Assembly: GCA_026182355.1 (NCBI GenBank)
Contig: JAPFBL010000222.1
Coordinates: forward strand, 1,269,001 to 1,333,000
DNA from: Hermatobates lingyangjiaoensis
Taxonomy: Eukaryota > Arthropoda > Insecta > Hemiptera > Hermatobatidae
DNA length: 64,000 nt
Reading direction: 5' to 3'
Below the pieces are notes generated by a model, which was not told where the DNA came from, made no database searches, and saw nothing but the letters and a program-made list of their open reading frames with translations. The position numbers were made by a program, and so were the translations under genes. The number at the start of each line of letters is the position of its first letter. Within the stretch, counting starts at the first letter, position 1. Positions 24,961 to 35,999 of the stretch are shown one piece after another.

Positions 24961-26209
24961 AATTACTGAATTGGATGCATCCATTAATTTATTACAATTT
25001 ATTCAACCAAACAGAAGCATATGTGTGAGAACAGTTGTTGATATGTAAATATTTGAATGATATAAATTTCCCAATTTTAAAATTTTTAATAAGTTTTCAC
25101 CTCTTAATTATAAATTAAAAAGTTTTATTGAATTAATATTTCATATATCTATCATAATTACAATTAGAATTTGATTTGTAAAATTCTATTATAAACATAA
25201 TCAATGTAAAATTGTAAAAATGTATATACTATCTTGGAAAGAAGAAGGGTTGGGGGATTATGGGAAATGGCGAGAGGGGTGAATGTGCCAAGGAAGGCTG
25301 AGAAGCCCTGGTGTAGAATGATTAGTTGTAGATGATGAAGAAACAGTAGGTATGCACTGCAAACTACACACTCTTGACACACGCAAAACACGAAAACTGT
25401 CACGGTATAGACCTTAAAGGTAAATGGGATAAAGAACTAGAATCAAATAAAAGTATAAATAAAGAAAAAAAAAGGTTATGTGAAAAATTGTATAAAAAAT
25501 AATAAAAAATCTATCACTTAAGATTTAAAGCATGTTTACAACAGATATGATATAACCAAATATGAACTTATACAGAAGATAATAAGGATAGAAAAATCTT
25601 CTAAAAAGGCTCATATTTGATCTCTAAAGCCCGTTTCAAAGCTGGATTAAACCTAAAGCAATAGTTTTACCTTTTTCTTTAATAATTTATAAATTCTTTC
25701 ATATTCTTTGTTTTTAATCTGTATCCGTAACACTTTGTTGTTGTCTTCATTTCCACTTACCTTTAGTATCTATACCACATGGTTTTTGTGTTTCCTGTGT
25801 GGTATGAAGCGAATTTCTAACATGCCCTCCTCAGCGTCCTCTCATCAAACTACTTTTCCTACACAGATTCATTCACTTGGAACGTTTTCACTTCTTCATT
25901 TTGATTCTAATATACTCCTATTGACAAACTCTGCTTCAAAATATCAATTATAGTAAGTCTTTGTACTATTGTGTTTGTTTTTTTAAAAAAAATAAATACG
26001 TTCATTTACATACCCACAAACAATTTTGATTGTGTATGGATACGAAAAAAAACATGAATGAAGCTAGCTAAGATTTTGGTAAAAAAAAGCGTCAACAGAG
26101 CAGTAAAAAATGCGAAAAAATAGTAAATGTTGACCAATTGAAAACACGTTTTTAAATACTAAATAATTTCTTAAAAATTAAATTTAATAATGTCAACTAT
26201 TCAACTAAT
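24961..26209. other. No gene recognised
   Basis: Short open frames at 25164-25403 (minus) and 25708-25953 (plus) have hydrophobic, low-complexity translations and no recognised domain. I treat them as chance. Confidence 0.4.
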
Positions 26210-27392
26210 ATAGAAAAAAATCTGGAGTGGCCTACAATCTACTTTACTATAAGTAAACATAATATCAAACTCGTTAACCTCAACTAAATTCAACTTCATA
26301 TATTTCAGTTCATTAATACGAGTAACATTCATAAATATAGATAGAGAAGTATCCCTCACTTCTATAGTTTTAGGTCTCATTTGACAGAAACCTTTCTCCA
26401 TTCTGAGATGATTAGCTTGAGTATAGATATAGTATGTTAGAAAATTATTAAGTCTCCACACAAAAAAGTTTATTACAAGAAACTAAACAAGGCGTTTAGA
26501 ACACGTGATGTTCTTCTTCAGATTACATCGAGAAAAATATATACATTCATTTAAGAGTTTTGGGAACATAGCTTTGCAAATTAATTAAAATGAATACATC
26601 TGATATTATTGAGTGATAACAGGAATAATATTGAAATGGCTTAAATTGACCCTTAACTTAAAACCCCATACTGAGACATGTCTAATTTAAGTTAAGGGTC
26701 AATTTAAGCTATTTCAACATTATTCCCGTTATCACTCAATAGTGTCAGATGTATTCATTTTAATTAATTCGCCCCTATATCCCCAAAGCTCTTAAATGTA
26801 TATATATATTTTTTTTCTAGATGTAACCTCAAGAAGAACACCAAGTGTTCGAAACGCGTTGCTTAGTTCCTTGTAATAAACTTTTTTGTGTGGAGACTTA
26901 ATACTTTTCCTAACATGAGTAAATAAATACCACACTATAACAGATTGCACAGCTAATGAAGACATAAAATGATCAAGGGTTTCTACTTATTCCAGACAAA
27001 GAGTTTGCATTCTTCTTATGTTGTCAAATTTAGCTTCCTTTCATAGTATAGTTAAGTAAACAAATTTTAATAGATGTTCTACATATATTTTTAAATCTTC
27101 CCTTTGTCCAAAAAAAGTGAATTTCCCATCATGCTCCCAAACAATACGGTTCTTCAACACTATGGGGCCCATCTTTGTGTAAAATTTGAATTTGATCCAT
27201 CAAATATTGTAGACTGTACCGTGTACACAAGCTTTTGGATACACAAACACAGAGAGAGAGAGAGAAAGAGAGAGAGAGACATCGTCGTAAAAACGTCATA
27301 AAACGACATTGGAAACCTCAAAAAATGTAAATCGGTCAAAACCTGGAGATCCAAGTTGTTCACGATCACTATACTTTACTTACAGTAAAGTA
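26210..27392 (-). mobile_element. H1 repeat, diverged, interrupted by a foldback
   Basis: The 3' terminus lies at 26216-26270 in reverse (CTGGAGTGGCCTACAATCT, CTTTACTATAAGTAA). The 5' part lies at 27100-27392: GAATTTGATCCATCAAATATT, a purine-rich tract (GA)n at 27249-27280 where others have TG/GGGT, GACATCGTCG, ACTTTACTTACAGTAAAG. The foldback at 26431-26918 splits it. Confidence 0.7.
26431..26918. mobile_element. Foldback with ~230-bp arms and hammerhead-like cores
   Basis: The left arm 26431-26672 and right arm 26688-26918 are inverted copies, from ATTAAGTCTCCACACAAAA outside to TTAAATTGACCCTTAACTTA inside. The right arm carries CTCAAGA (26828-26834), one A, a 6-bp stem GAACAC/GTGTTC with loop CAA, and GAAA (26851-26854). 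The left arm, on the minus strand, carries CTGAAGA, A, GAACA/TGTTC and TAAA. It has no coding capacity and sits inside an H1 copy. Confidence 0.75.
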
Positions 27393-27539
27393 AAAAAATA
27401 AATTGTAAATGACTCTTCTTAGATGTCTTTATCCCTAGATTCTACGAAGAGTTACTTTTAACGTTTACGGTATAGTCATAGTTTACTTGCTTTTATCCAT
27501 TTTCACTTCGCCTATACCAAAAACACTAAAATATTTGTT

Positions 27540-28400
27540 TTTAGGTGTATGTTTAGGGTGTTAAGAGTTTTTCTCCTGAATTTGTTATTGATGAAATTAA
27601 AATATTATTACCATTCCTCGCTTACTGAACTTTCTATATCTTATATTGATAGATCTGGTACCAAGAAAACGTTTTCGAATTCAGTAACAGAAACCTGGTT
27701 AATATCAAATGTCATAGTTTTGCAACATGATGAGTCATTAAACTCACTTTCTAAGTTTGCTCACTAAATTTAACTTTGATACAGATTTTTCTAATGTTCA
27801 TAACATAGATAATTTAATTAATCAAATACTTTCCTGAATTAAATGATATCCAAAGATATAAATAGGTGGGAAATGTAAATCATTAAGACAAACAACATTA
27901 ATATTCAGTGCTTAGAGGCAAACAAAGCAGTATCTTATTTTTTCATATAAATAAAGAGAATTATAATATAAAAACACAAGTAAAATGATCATGTATGAAT
28001 GATTGATATAGTTAAGAAACATAATCAACTCTTCATTAAATTAAATTTAACAGACCAAATACTATAAACATTACTAATAACTATAGACTGCATATTATCG
28101 AGAGCTATAGCATTTTCTAACACGCTTTCAGCATCCATCAGATAAGGCTTTTTTTCGCTCCAAAATCTTTTGTTAACCCTAACTTGGCCAGTCAAACTTT
28201 ATTCCCTATTCTTGACTTGAAACTGATTTGAAATTTCACTCTTAACCTCTCTCCTCTTTCAGTATCACATCACATCTCCACTTTCTCCTGTTCAATGACT
28301 CTAACAAAGACTAATTATTTTGGTCGAAATATCTTAGCATCCGTTCTAAATTTTTAATTAACGTTTAATTGTTTATATCAATTTTTACAGTAAAGATATT
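27540..28400 (+). mobile_element. PLE (family P1) 3' fragment, old
   Basis: The frame at 27549-27767 reads LRVFLLN.., SSLTELSISYIDRSG, KKTFSNSVTE, LQHDESLNSL. These parallel the post-RT region of the younger PLE copies (SSYIDLALKGAKKTFSN, LPYHESLDPL). Further on, near 28035-28070, is a remnant of the C-terminal LIKFNR block. Near 28300-28350 is a decayed end with GACTAATTATTTTGGTCGAAA, the terminal-motif position. Stops interrupt it throughout. Confidence 0.65.
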
Positions 28401-29929
28401 ACTGTAATATGTGTAACTATCATGTTAAGAAACTTTAAAATGGTATTATGAACTTTTAATTAGTAACTGTTCCTGTTAAAGTCACAATGTGAATGGATCA
28501 ATACATACAATTTAGAGAGGTGTATGCGTTAATTAAAGAAGAATATTAAAAATGAATAAAGATAAAATAAGAGAAAATTATTGTGGAACACAGGCCAAGC
28601 AAGAGAGTTCATAAACAAGTGAAAAGCAGTTAACCAGTTGATTTCCCTACTACTTACCCTGTTCTCTTCCTCCTCACATTCCCTTAATCCAATCATGTTT
28701 GTATTTCTAATGAAGGCCCTTCCTGAATATGACTAAAGGTCCAATTTTAGAATCACCTCTAACACGTTCTATATGTCGATTTTTATTTCACAATATTTAT
28801 GAAGTATATATGATACTAATGTAAATATTAAAGCCTATGAATTAATATATTTCTTAAACACATGATTGTGTGTTATCTGATACTTTTATATATTCCAAAT
28901 AATAAGAAATTATTTCCAAATAAAACTTACTATTTGAATGAATCGTAAGGTAAATTCCATTAATAAGTGTTTCACAATTCCCAATATAAATTCACTTCTA
29001 AATTGAGTGTTACGTATTATATCAGACTATTATAATAATACGTTCAGTTAGCATTCCCTTTCTCCTGACCATTTTACAATGGTGCCTAAATTTCTTCCTA
29101 TCATGACTCTGTCTAATGGACTATTTCATCAACTGATTGTCCTCTTTCTGTTAGTTAGCAAGTTCCCTTCGGAAATAATCAGTAGATCTATATCTAAACT
29201 ACATAGAGTTAGTAATGACTCCAACGAGAAGCTATTATATCAGTAATTGACCTCGATTCCAGTGTCATTAATTTATTAAACAGTGATTCATTTAGTATTA
29301 CTAATAGTTAAGGTCGTTTCTTTTTTACTATGTGTATTTGTTTTCTCTTTTATTATTAGTAAGAATTATTTATTTATTAAAATAGAACGTAAGATTATTA
29401 TAATACGAGTTGTTTACATTATATTTGCCTTGTTGCAATATTAAATCAGGTTACTCAATGTGTTTTTCAAGGGGTTGTAAGATTGCGAATGGTTCATAAA
29501 AATATCCTCGCTATTGTGGCGATATTTATATTATATTATATTGTGGAAAATTACAAATTATATTGTAATTTGCTATTACAACATACTTACTACATTTGTC
29601 TATATATATTCTGCAACTGGGTTTAAACAATAGAATCATTCTCGAATACTATTAATCAAATCTATAATAAAAAAATATTGCAACATAATATCTTGAGTAT
29701 ACTATTATTAGTCATCACATGGCATGTACCAGGTTACTTGATCATTTTTTTAAAGTTAAACAATCTGTTCTGTGATACAATTGACCTCGTATTTTATGGC
29801 AATATAGACAACATCCAGTTACTTTATCAAGTTGAACTTGTAAACTTCAATTGAGGCCCTACATATTATAAAAACAAATATTTTGTAGATTCTGAATAAG
29901 TAAACTTTGAAAATGTGTTTTCATTCATT
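28401..29929. other. No gene recognised
   Basis: AT-rich DNA without a conserved open frame or named repeat. Confidence 0.4.
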
Positions 29930-30631
29930 CAAAATATGGCGGAAAAAAAGAACCGAAGAATACTATCAGGAAGAGTAACACCTGACAGTAGCAGCCTTCT
30001 ACAGTAGCCATCCCGAGGAAGAAGATTGGATGCCACCAATGTTCAAACAAGTGCAAAAAATTAAAAATGATAGCATTTTTAATGCTAAAAACCCTCTCTA
30101 CTGGGTTCCAAGACACAAAGGAATAGAGTGAAATGAACGGACAGACGAACTTGTAAGATAAGGTGCTCGGAAAGCGCATATCGGTCCAGAACCATACTAT
30201 GGTATAGGACAAACACTATCCAAGAACTCCTTAAAAAAGAGGATAGGGAAAACAGGAGAAACTACTAGGATTCTCTGCAAGGACACAGACAATCGAAGAT
30301 ATTTCTCGGCAAGTTTGAAAATAGGCAAATCTTCTATTGTGTAGAAAGGAGCAGGAATAATCTAAAGATCTTAATCGGATTTCTAACGGCCACTTTAAAC
30401 TTGATGGGTCCTATCAATGGGCACTCTCAATGATGGTTTGTGCTGATTCTGCAAAAAAGAGGAAGACTGTTGCACCTGCTGACAGACTGTCAAACCATGT
30501 TACTCTGCAGAGGTAGGTGTTTTGTGATACACAACGAAACCATAGTTCTGTTTCGCTGGACCCAGTAATTTAGTACAGAAGGGGGGAGGTACAATAGTTC
30601 CTAGGAGACGCAGTGCTATAGTCACCCTCAA

Positions 30632-30640
<9 letters not shown>
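29930..30640 (+). pseudogene. Non-LTR retrotransposon 3' part with RNase H
   Basis: In a frame broken by several stops I read YWVPRHKGIE then NERTDELVR (near 30095-30155), the RNase H segment usually written VPGHSGIEGNE.ADELAR. A cysteine-rich end FCKKEEDCCTC (near 30450-30482) corresponds to the CRFC..EEET..HLL.DC tail of such ORF2 proteins. The copy ends in an (AAT)n tail (30637-30650). It is the sense partner of a tail-to-tail pair with the next element. Confidence 0.7.
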
Positions 30641-30665
<25 letters not shown>

Positions 30666-31450
30666 CTGAGGGTGACTATAGCACTGCGTCTTAAAAAAAA
30701 ACTATTATACTTCCCCCCCTTCTTTACTGAAGTATCCCAGCAGTTAGCTTCAACGCCTCCAAAAAGCACAACACTTTTGCTCGGTCCAGCGGTAAAAGTT
30801 TTTCTATGGTTTTGTTGATTGTCCCGAAGCACCTACCTCTGTGCAGTAAACTTGCCTGACAGTCAGCCAGCAGATGCAACGGTTTTCATCCTCTTCTTTC
30901 AAAAATCTGCACAAACAATCATTGATAATGCCCATTCAGGGCATTAGTTTTGGGAGAAGGTGACTTCCTTTCTCTTTTTTCGGATCCTTAGATGCACTTG
31001 TGGGAGGTTGGAACCTACTAGTTAGCCCTTTTGGATCCTCTGCGCTTCTGGAGGATGGTCTCCTTTCTGGACTTCTTTCTCCTCAGTATCATACAAGGGA
31101 AAATCCCTGAAGCTCTGTCGGTGGTATTTTGTCCGCTTCGGCAGAGCACTGCATACCGGAGTAAGGCTATTTACTCAAGGGAGTCGCCTGGTACCCTTGA
31201 TGCTCCGCTCGTAATACAGTAACCCCTGTATCATCCATCCTACGGCACGGATCGCATAACGCCTTAGATTGGGGCTGGGATAAGAGGAGAGGAATTGGAA
31301 AGTTGGAAGGAAGTGAAACGAAGGAGATCAGACCCAGCCCCTAGTCACCTTCTCCTCCTCTTTCATTTGTCCCTGCATGTAGAAGGTTAACAGGGTAATC
31401 TCACGAAGGCCGAAAGTCGGAGTTGAGTGCTAGACTGTTAGAGGCGCATA
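30641..31450 (-). mobile_element. Internally deleted non-LTR element of the same family
   Basis: On the minus strand the 3' end starts at the (ATT)n boundary. It shares AGACGCAGTGCTATAGTCAC and the cysteine-tail region with the neighbouring plus-strand copy. Upstream (31000-31440) the sequence is GC-richer, with a possible 5' untranslated/ORF1 region (basic frame MILRRKKSRKE near 31050-31110). RT and endonuclease are absent between the two parts, so it looks like a short non-autonomous derivative. The joining of a true 5' end is inferred. Confidence 0.5.
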
Positions 31451-31540
31451 ATAACTCCATTACTACCCCATAATAACAATAAGTATAAATTAGTAACACT
31501 TTATATTAATTAGTATTAATTATAATATTAATTTATATAT

Positions 31541-32960
31541 ATATATAAAGCTTTCACATAAACACGTGAAATAACAATCAATGATCAAACCACAATAAGA
31601 AATGGGAAAACAAGACTAAGATCTTTCAACCGTAACAAGCGGTCTTCGTCAGAGTCAAAAACCCAACTGAACACTAGATGCAGAAAACATCTGGTGAGGA
31701 GTTGAGAAGAGTGGGAGGGAAGAGTGGTATTTTAAAAGGGTGAAAGCACAGGAAAGGACTAATGTCCAGAAACGGATGTTTGGGGAAACAAAGGAGTACA
31801 GTAAGAAAAAGTAAAAAACTATCCGCTAGCTGTCAACCCTCTTTGAAGAGGCTATTGCCCTCGTGACGAAAGTATCAAGTTTGAAGAGACCGCTACTAAT
31901 GTTTATAATATTAGATCTATTAAATTTAATTAGAGACGATTCAATAATATTTCTTAACAACATTGATTTTTCATAGGTAATAAATTTAGCTCCTGTCCAA
32001 TCAATATGATGATTTTCATTTTTTATATGCAAGAATAAGGCACTACTTTTTTCCTGTCTACTTACGTTATATTGGTGTTGTTTTACACGTGTCTTTAATG
32101 ATTTACCAGTTTGACCAATATAAATTTTATGACAATTTTTGCACGGAATTTTATAAATACCAGCGGACTACAATTCGCTGGGAGAGTTTTTTATTAACAT
32201 ATTACCCACGTTATTACGATTAGAAAACACTATATTAAAATCAAGTTGTTTGGCTAATCTTGGAAGGGGGTCCAATGATTCGTGGTATGGCAAAACTATA
32301 GAATTTGATAATAAAAGAGGCTCTGTTGAAGTATTAGAGAAAGTTTTTTTAGCACCCTTCAAAGCTAAATCAATATAAGAAGAGGGGTATTTTAATGAAA
32401 GGGCAATTGACCTAATGTTATTAATCTCTTCATTAAGGAATTCGGGGGAGCAAACTCTTAACGCCCTCAAAAACATATTTCTAAAAACAGAAATTTTAAC
32501 ATTTTTTGGATGGGAAGAATAAAAGTGAACGCATGCAAGTACATTCATAGGTTTTCTATATACACTAAAGCGTAACTCATTAGGTAACCTATGGATCAGG
32601 ACATCTAAGAAGGGCAAATTACCACTTATTTCTTCTTCCATTGTGAATTTGATTATCGGCACTAATGAATTCAATTTTGTCAGGAAATCAACTTTATTTA
32701 AAGAATTGGGACAAATGCAAAGAATATCGTCAACATATCTATACCATTTAACATTTTTGGGCAAAATTGAGCTTAACATTTTACTCTCAAAAAACTCCAT
32801 ATATAAATTACTTAGGAGGGGGGATAAACAGTTACCCATAGCAAGACCAAATTTTTGTATATAATAATTATTTTCAAATTGAAAATGACAATCTACCACA
32901 CATAACTTTGTGGTGTTATGTTTTAACAAAACTTAATAAAACTTAATAAAACTTTTGTTT
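31541..32960 (-). mobile_element. Penelope-like element, family P1, copy A
   Basis: In transcription order the copy carries an RT fragment, a linker, a GIY-YIG endonuclease, a 3' untranslated region and a terminal block with the hammerhead-like core (31623-31652, minus strand). It ends at a TA microsatellite (31541-31552). It is 5'-truncated near 32930. The 3' block (31560-31830) matches copy B base for base over most of its length, so both are young. Confidence 0.85.
31826..32929 (-). pseudogene. PLE reverse transcriptase and GIY-YIG endonuclease, one stop codon
   Basis: PLE proteins copy element RNA with an RT related to telomerase and cut DNA with a GIY-YIG nuclease. The open frame (32168-32929) has motif B' as FGLAMGNCLSPLLSN, motif C as YRYVDDILCI and the PLE thumb-side block FSVYRKP. 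A TAG at 32168-32170 interrupts it. In the same frame beyond the stop follow GIYKIPC, KIYIGQTGKSL and, to 31826, FNRSN...GLFKLDTF. GIY and YIG are thus both present. The diverged copy C has Glu at the stop position, so the stop is a mutation. Motif A and the N-terminus are cut off in this copy. Confidence 0.85.
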
Positions 32961-32967
32961 TATAACA

Positions 32968-33030
32968 AAAGAATGTTGACGATATTCTTTGCATTTGTCC
33001 CAATTCTTTAAATAAAGTTGATTTCCTGGC
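32968..33030 (+). repeat. Inverted 60-bp piece of the adjacent PLE
   Basis: The plus-strand run GTTGACGATATTCTTTGCAT and following bases to CAGG-like sequence near 33029 is the reverse complement of 32681-32738 in the RT motif C region. It is a small inverted duplication at the broken 5' end of copy A. Confidence 0.85.
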
Positions 33031-33670
33031 TTTAGTGGTTTGAAAATATGCAGGTCCCCACGATTCATTCATCATTTAGTTCTACCGGATGTAGATTAAT
33101 TACAGTTGTTTTTCCTGATTGCTGTTTGGCAATTCTCCTAAATGTTCAATATTCTGGTAAATCCAGATGTTTATGTTGAGCTTTTGTTATTTGGGGACGA
33201 CTCACGTCATTTTCCTGGTGAATCATCTCTGTATTCCTTATCAACATTTGACAATTTACTTTCATTACATATACATTTTATAGATATAAATGCATTTTAG
33301 AAAAATGTGAGTTCCTTAAAATTGACTACATTGCTTCAACGACTATGTTATGCAGGAGACTTGCTGTTCACCTCTCTGCAAGAGCTTCTAAAAACACAGT
33401 AAAGATGTCCATGGAAGGGTAGTCATGTTGAAAGAAACGTTAGTGAATTATAGAATGGTTCATTTAGTTATTATTTCTTGAATAGTGAAACCATTGGAAA
33501 AAAATGGATAATTACTATATAGTATATTGAACATACCAGACAAGAAAGTTAAAAACTTATCTGGAAGAGTGACTAGAACATGGATTCAAAAGGAATTTAA
33601 TAAAGCGTAACCATATTTAAAAATAGTCTAACCATACAAACCATTTTTCTTTATCAAGGTTAGGTCCAGT
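33031..33670. other. No gene recognised
   Basis: Spacer between PLE copy A and a second PLE family; nothing I can name. Confidence 0.35.
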
Positions 33671-33679
33671 GTCATACAA

Positions 33680-34400
33680 TTCATAAAAAAAACACCTTAA
33701 GCCAACGTTTTGTCTACATTTCTACACATCTTCAGGGCTACATCAAATATAGAAATCAATATCGAAATATTGAAGAAACGTTAGATTAAGGTGTCGCTAG
33801 TGAGTTTAACATTACAACTAAAGAGTTTCCTAAGGGTTTGTTCTTTCTGTTTGAATTCAGTACTGATGTATTCTTTATAAAAGTTTTATTTGCTCGCTAG
33901 ATTTGGAGTTTTTTTTTTATGTTTGTTTGTACCACTTGTCTAGATGAGTCATAACTGCACTAGATACTGCTTTGTTCGAGAATTAATTGTTTACAAGGAC
34001 TTCTGTACAATATCAATTTCTCTGTGTATGAGAGTCCAGTTTGTACATATAGTGGGTGGTGCCCTTCTTATATAAGCATTAATAGTAGATATCTTAAGTC
34101 TATCTGGGCACTCGCTCTGACCGTTCAGACAGAAAGCGGGGTTTGATGGCTTACGATAAACTTCTGTGCTGAATTTTTCAGGTTTTTGGTGTATATATAG
34201 GAAAGCTAATTTTCCTTCTGTAGCATTTTCTATGACAAATTGGTGTACTGATGCTTCTTCAAGGCTTAAGTGTTACTGCTGCTTCATCTGCATTGTCAGC
34301 TAAGACGAAAATATCTTCGATATATCTATGATAGATGACAGGCTTATCTGGACAAGTAGTACAATCAAAACATAAAATAAGATTCAAAATCTGGTGAGTA
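33680..34400 (-). pseudogene. Penelope-like element, second family (P2), RT fragment and 3' end
   Basis: On the minus strand the RT part reads RYIEDIFVLA (about 34305-34335; usual form RYIDDIFVL). Then come KLAFLYIHQKPEKFSTEVYRK and CLNGQSECPD (about 34110-34215), the FSTSVYRKPT..CLNG.S.CP block of PLE RTs. INAYIRRA follows. Near the 3' end (33695-33735) CTGAAGATGTGTAG...GTAGAC then AAAACGTTGGC resembles the CUGANGA / GAAACGUU end. At 33755-33790 a partial inverted version follows. Frame breaks are present. The family is clearly distinct from P1. Confidence 0.7.
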
Positions 34401-34509
34401 AATGTGGCTATTTCATAAAGCATACATGAGTACTGAATTCAAACTGGAAGAACGAGCCCTCAAGAACCTCATTAATAATAATGATAAACCCACTATCATA
34501 ACCCATTTT

Positions 34510-34790
34510 TTGATAAATTGATAATTTTCTGTTCAATTTTTTTGGCAAATTTTCATTGTTCATTATTGATTTATTTAACGTCAAAAAAAACATTTTCTGA
34601 AAACCTAAAATATACCATAACTCACCTATGATTAATGTATTTTGGAAAAAATGTTCTCAGCTCATCTCCCACATAACGCGCTATTTTTAGGTATAATTTA
34701 ATTTTTTGATCCGTAAACGGTATGCCTTGTATCATATCACAAGCCTTCAACTAAAACTTGAAGTTTATAACGAAAAAAGTATTCATAAAA
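34510..34790 (-). mobile_element. H1 repeat, internal fragment
   Basis: Blocks match the H1 body in reverse: TTTAACGTCAAAAAAAACAT, CATTTTCTGAAAAC, the TCTCAGCTCATCTCCCACAT block, TTTTTAGGTATAATTTAATT and CCGTAAACGGTATGCCTTGT. Both termini are missing. Confidence 0.65.
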
Positions 34791-35639
34791 ATACTAATTC
34801 ACTCGAAATATGCCAAAGATAATAATAACCATTCTTCCAAAAGATTACTAATAACTTAATTTAATGACTATATTGTTCCTGTTTATTTCTATAGGTTTTT
34901 CAAAAATAATATTACTTATAGCAATAAGCAAGTCTGAGCATTCAAGCAATTCCTAGATTTGGTTTTAATTGACTGGATCTTGACTGGAATAAGTATGTTG
35001 TTGCAAATAGAATTAGTACAACGAGAGTAGTTTAACACAGTCTCAGAAAAATGTCCAAAACCAAGCACCAATACTCTTCTGTTATTAAATATAATAACAA
35101 CGCAAGATGCTCATAAAATTAAAATGAATTATATGTTTTCTAAACGAGCTTAATGAATATCTTAATCGTAAGAAATAAAAATATAAGGAACATTTGAATA
35201 ACAACATCATATTATTTACATGGATTTTTCTCATCCTTCTCTTCGAATATCGTCTTGCACCCAAAGGGGTGCATACACCCAATATTGGGAACTCTTGATC
35301 TAGGAGCTCAAATAAAACATTGGATATTCTGCAATATAAATTTTCTTCAATAACGTCACCGTGCCAAGGGTATTCAATAATAGATAAAAAATATATTGTC
35401 ATGACTGAGACAGTAATTTGGTTTCAGGTTTATTTCATTAAAACTTTCATAACTCAAAATATAAAGAGGAAAAAATATTATTATGGATCAAGTAAAACGG
35501 AAATATGTTATAAAAAAATTTAATGTGATGCGCATTATAGGCACCTGATAGTATCTTAAGAATTACTGGTATAAGAAAACCTAAAAACAATCAAGCATTT
35601 AAACGTTTACATTTTCAAATCAGTCAAAATAAAAATAAT
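34791..35639. other. No gene recognised
   Basis: Open frames at 35085-35402 (minus, 105 codons) and 35320-35523 overlap on opposite strands. They show no conserved motif. I see no support for either as a gene. Confidence 0.4.
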
Positions 35640-35960
35640 TTAGCTGATAATACAAAGAGGTAATTGAAATAAGAACGAAACTTCTCCGTTTCTCTTGGAA
35701 CAATGCAAGGTTGTGTGAGTCACTAGATGAAATTAAGAAAGCCGCACGGGGAAGCTGGAAACTGTGAGTAGAATACAATGTGGAGAAAATGAGAAAAAAT
35801 CTGAGTACATTATCTTTCAAAGAGGACGTTAATCCTTCGGTCCCGAGTCTGTATGATGTCATGCACTCGTTAAAGATCCCTACTTCAAATACACTTGAGT
35901 TAGGCAAACTTAGGCCACCCAATGTAGAATCATTACGATTAGGCACAACCTTCCCTAGTG
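35640..35960 (+). mobile_element. SINE body copy related to the 15.0-kb SINE
   Basis: ACTCGTTAAAGATCCCTACT and ACACTTGAGTTAGGCAAACT (about 35867-35908) match the body of the SINE at 15.16-15.21 kb. A Pol III head could not be recognised here. A C homopolymer of 18 (about 35981-35998) follows. Confidence 0.5.
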
Positions 35961-35999
35961 TTAGTGTAGCTTTCTAGTGGACCCCCCCCCCCCCCCACC

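Noticed and set aside
24961..26209. Hydrophobic frames of about 80 codons as membrane proteins
   Set aside because: Phe/Leu/Ile-rich translations are expected by chance from T-rich DNA; no signal or conserved pattern.
35085..35523. Overlapping open frames of 105 and 67 codons on opposite strands
   Set aside because: No conserved motif on either strand; cannot both be coding and neither has support.
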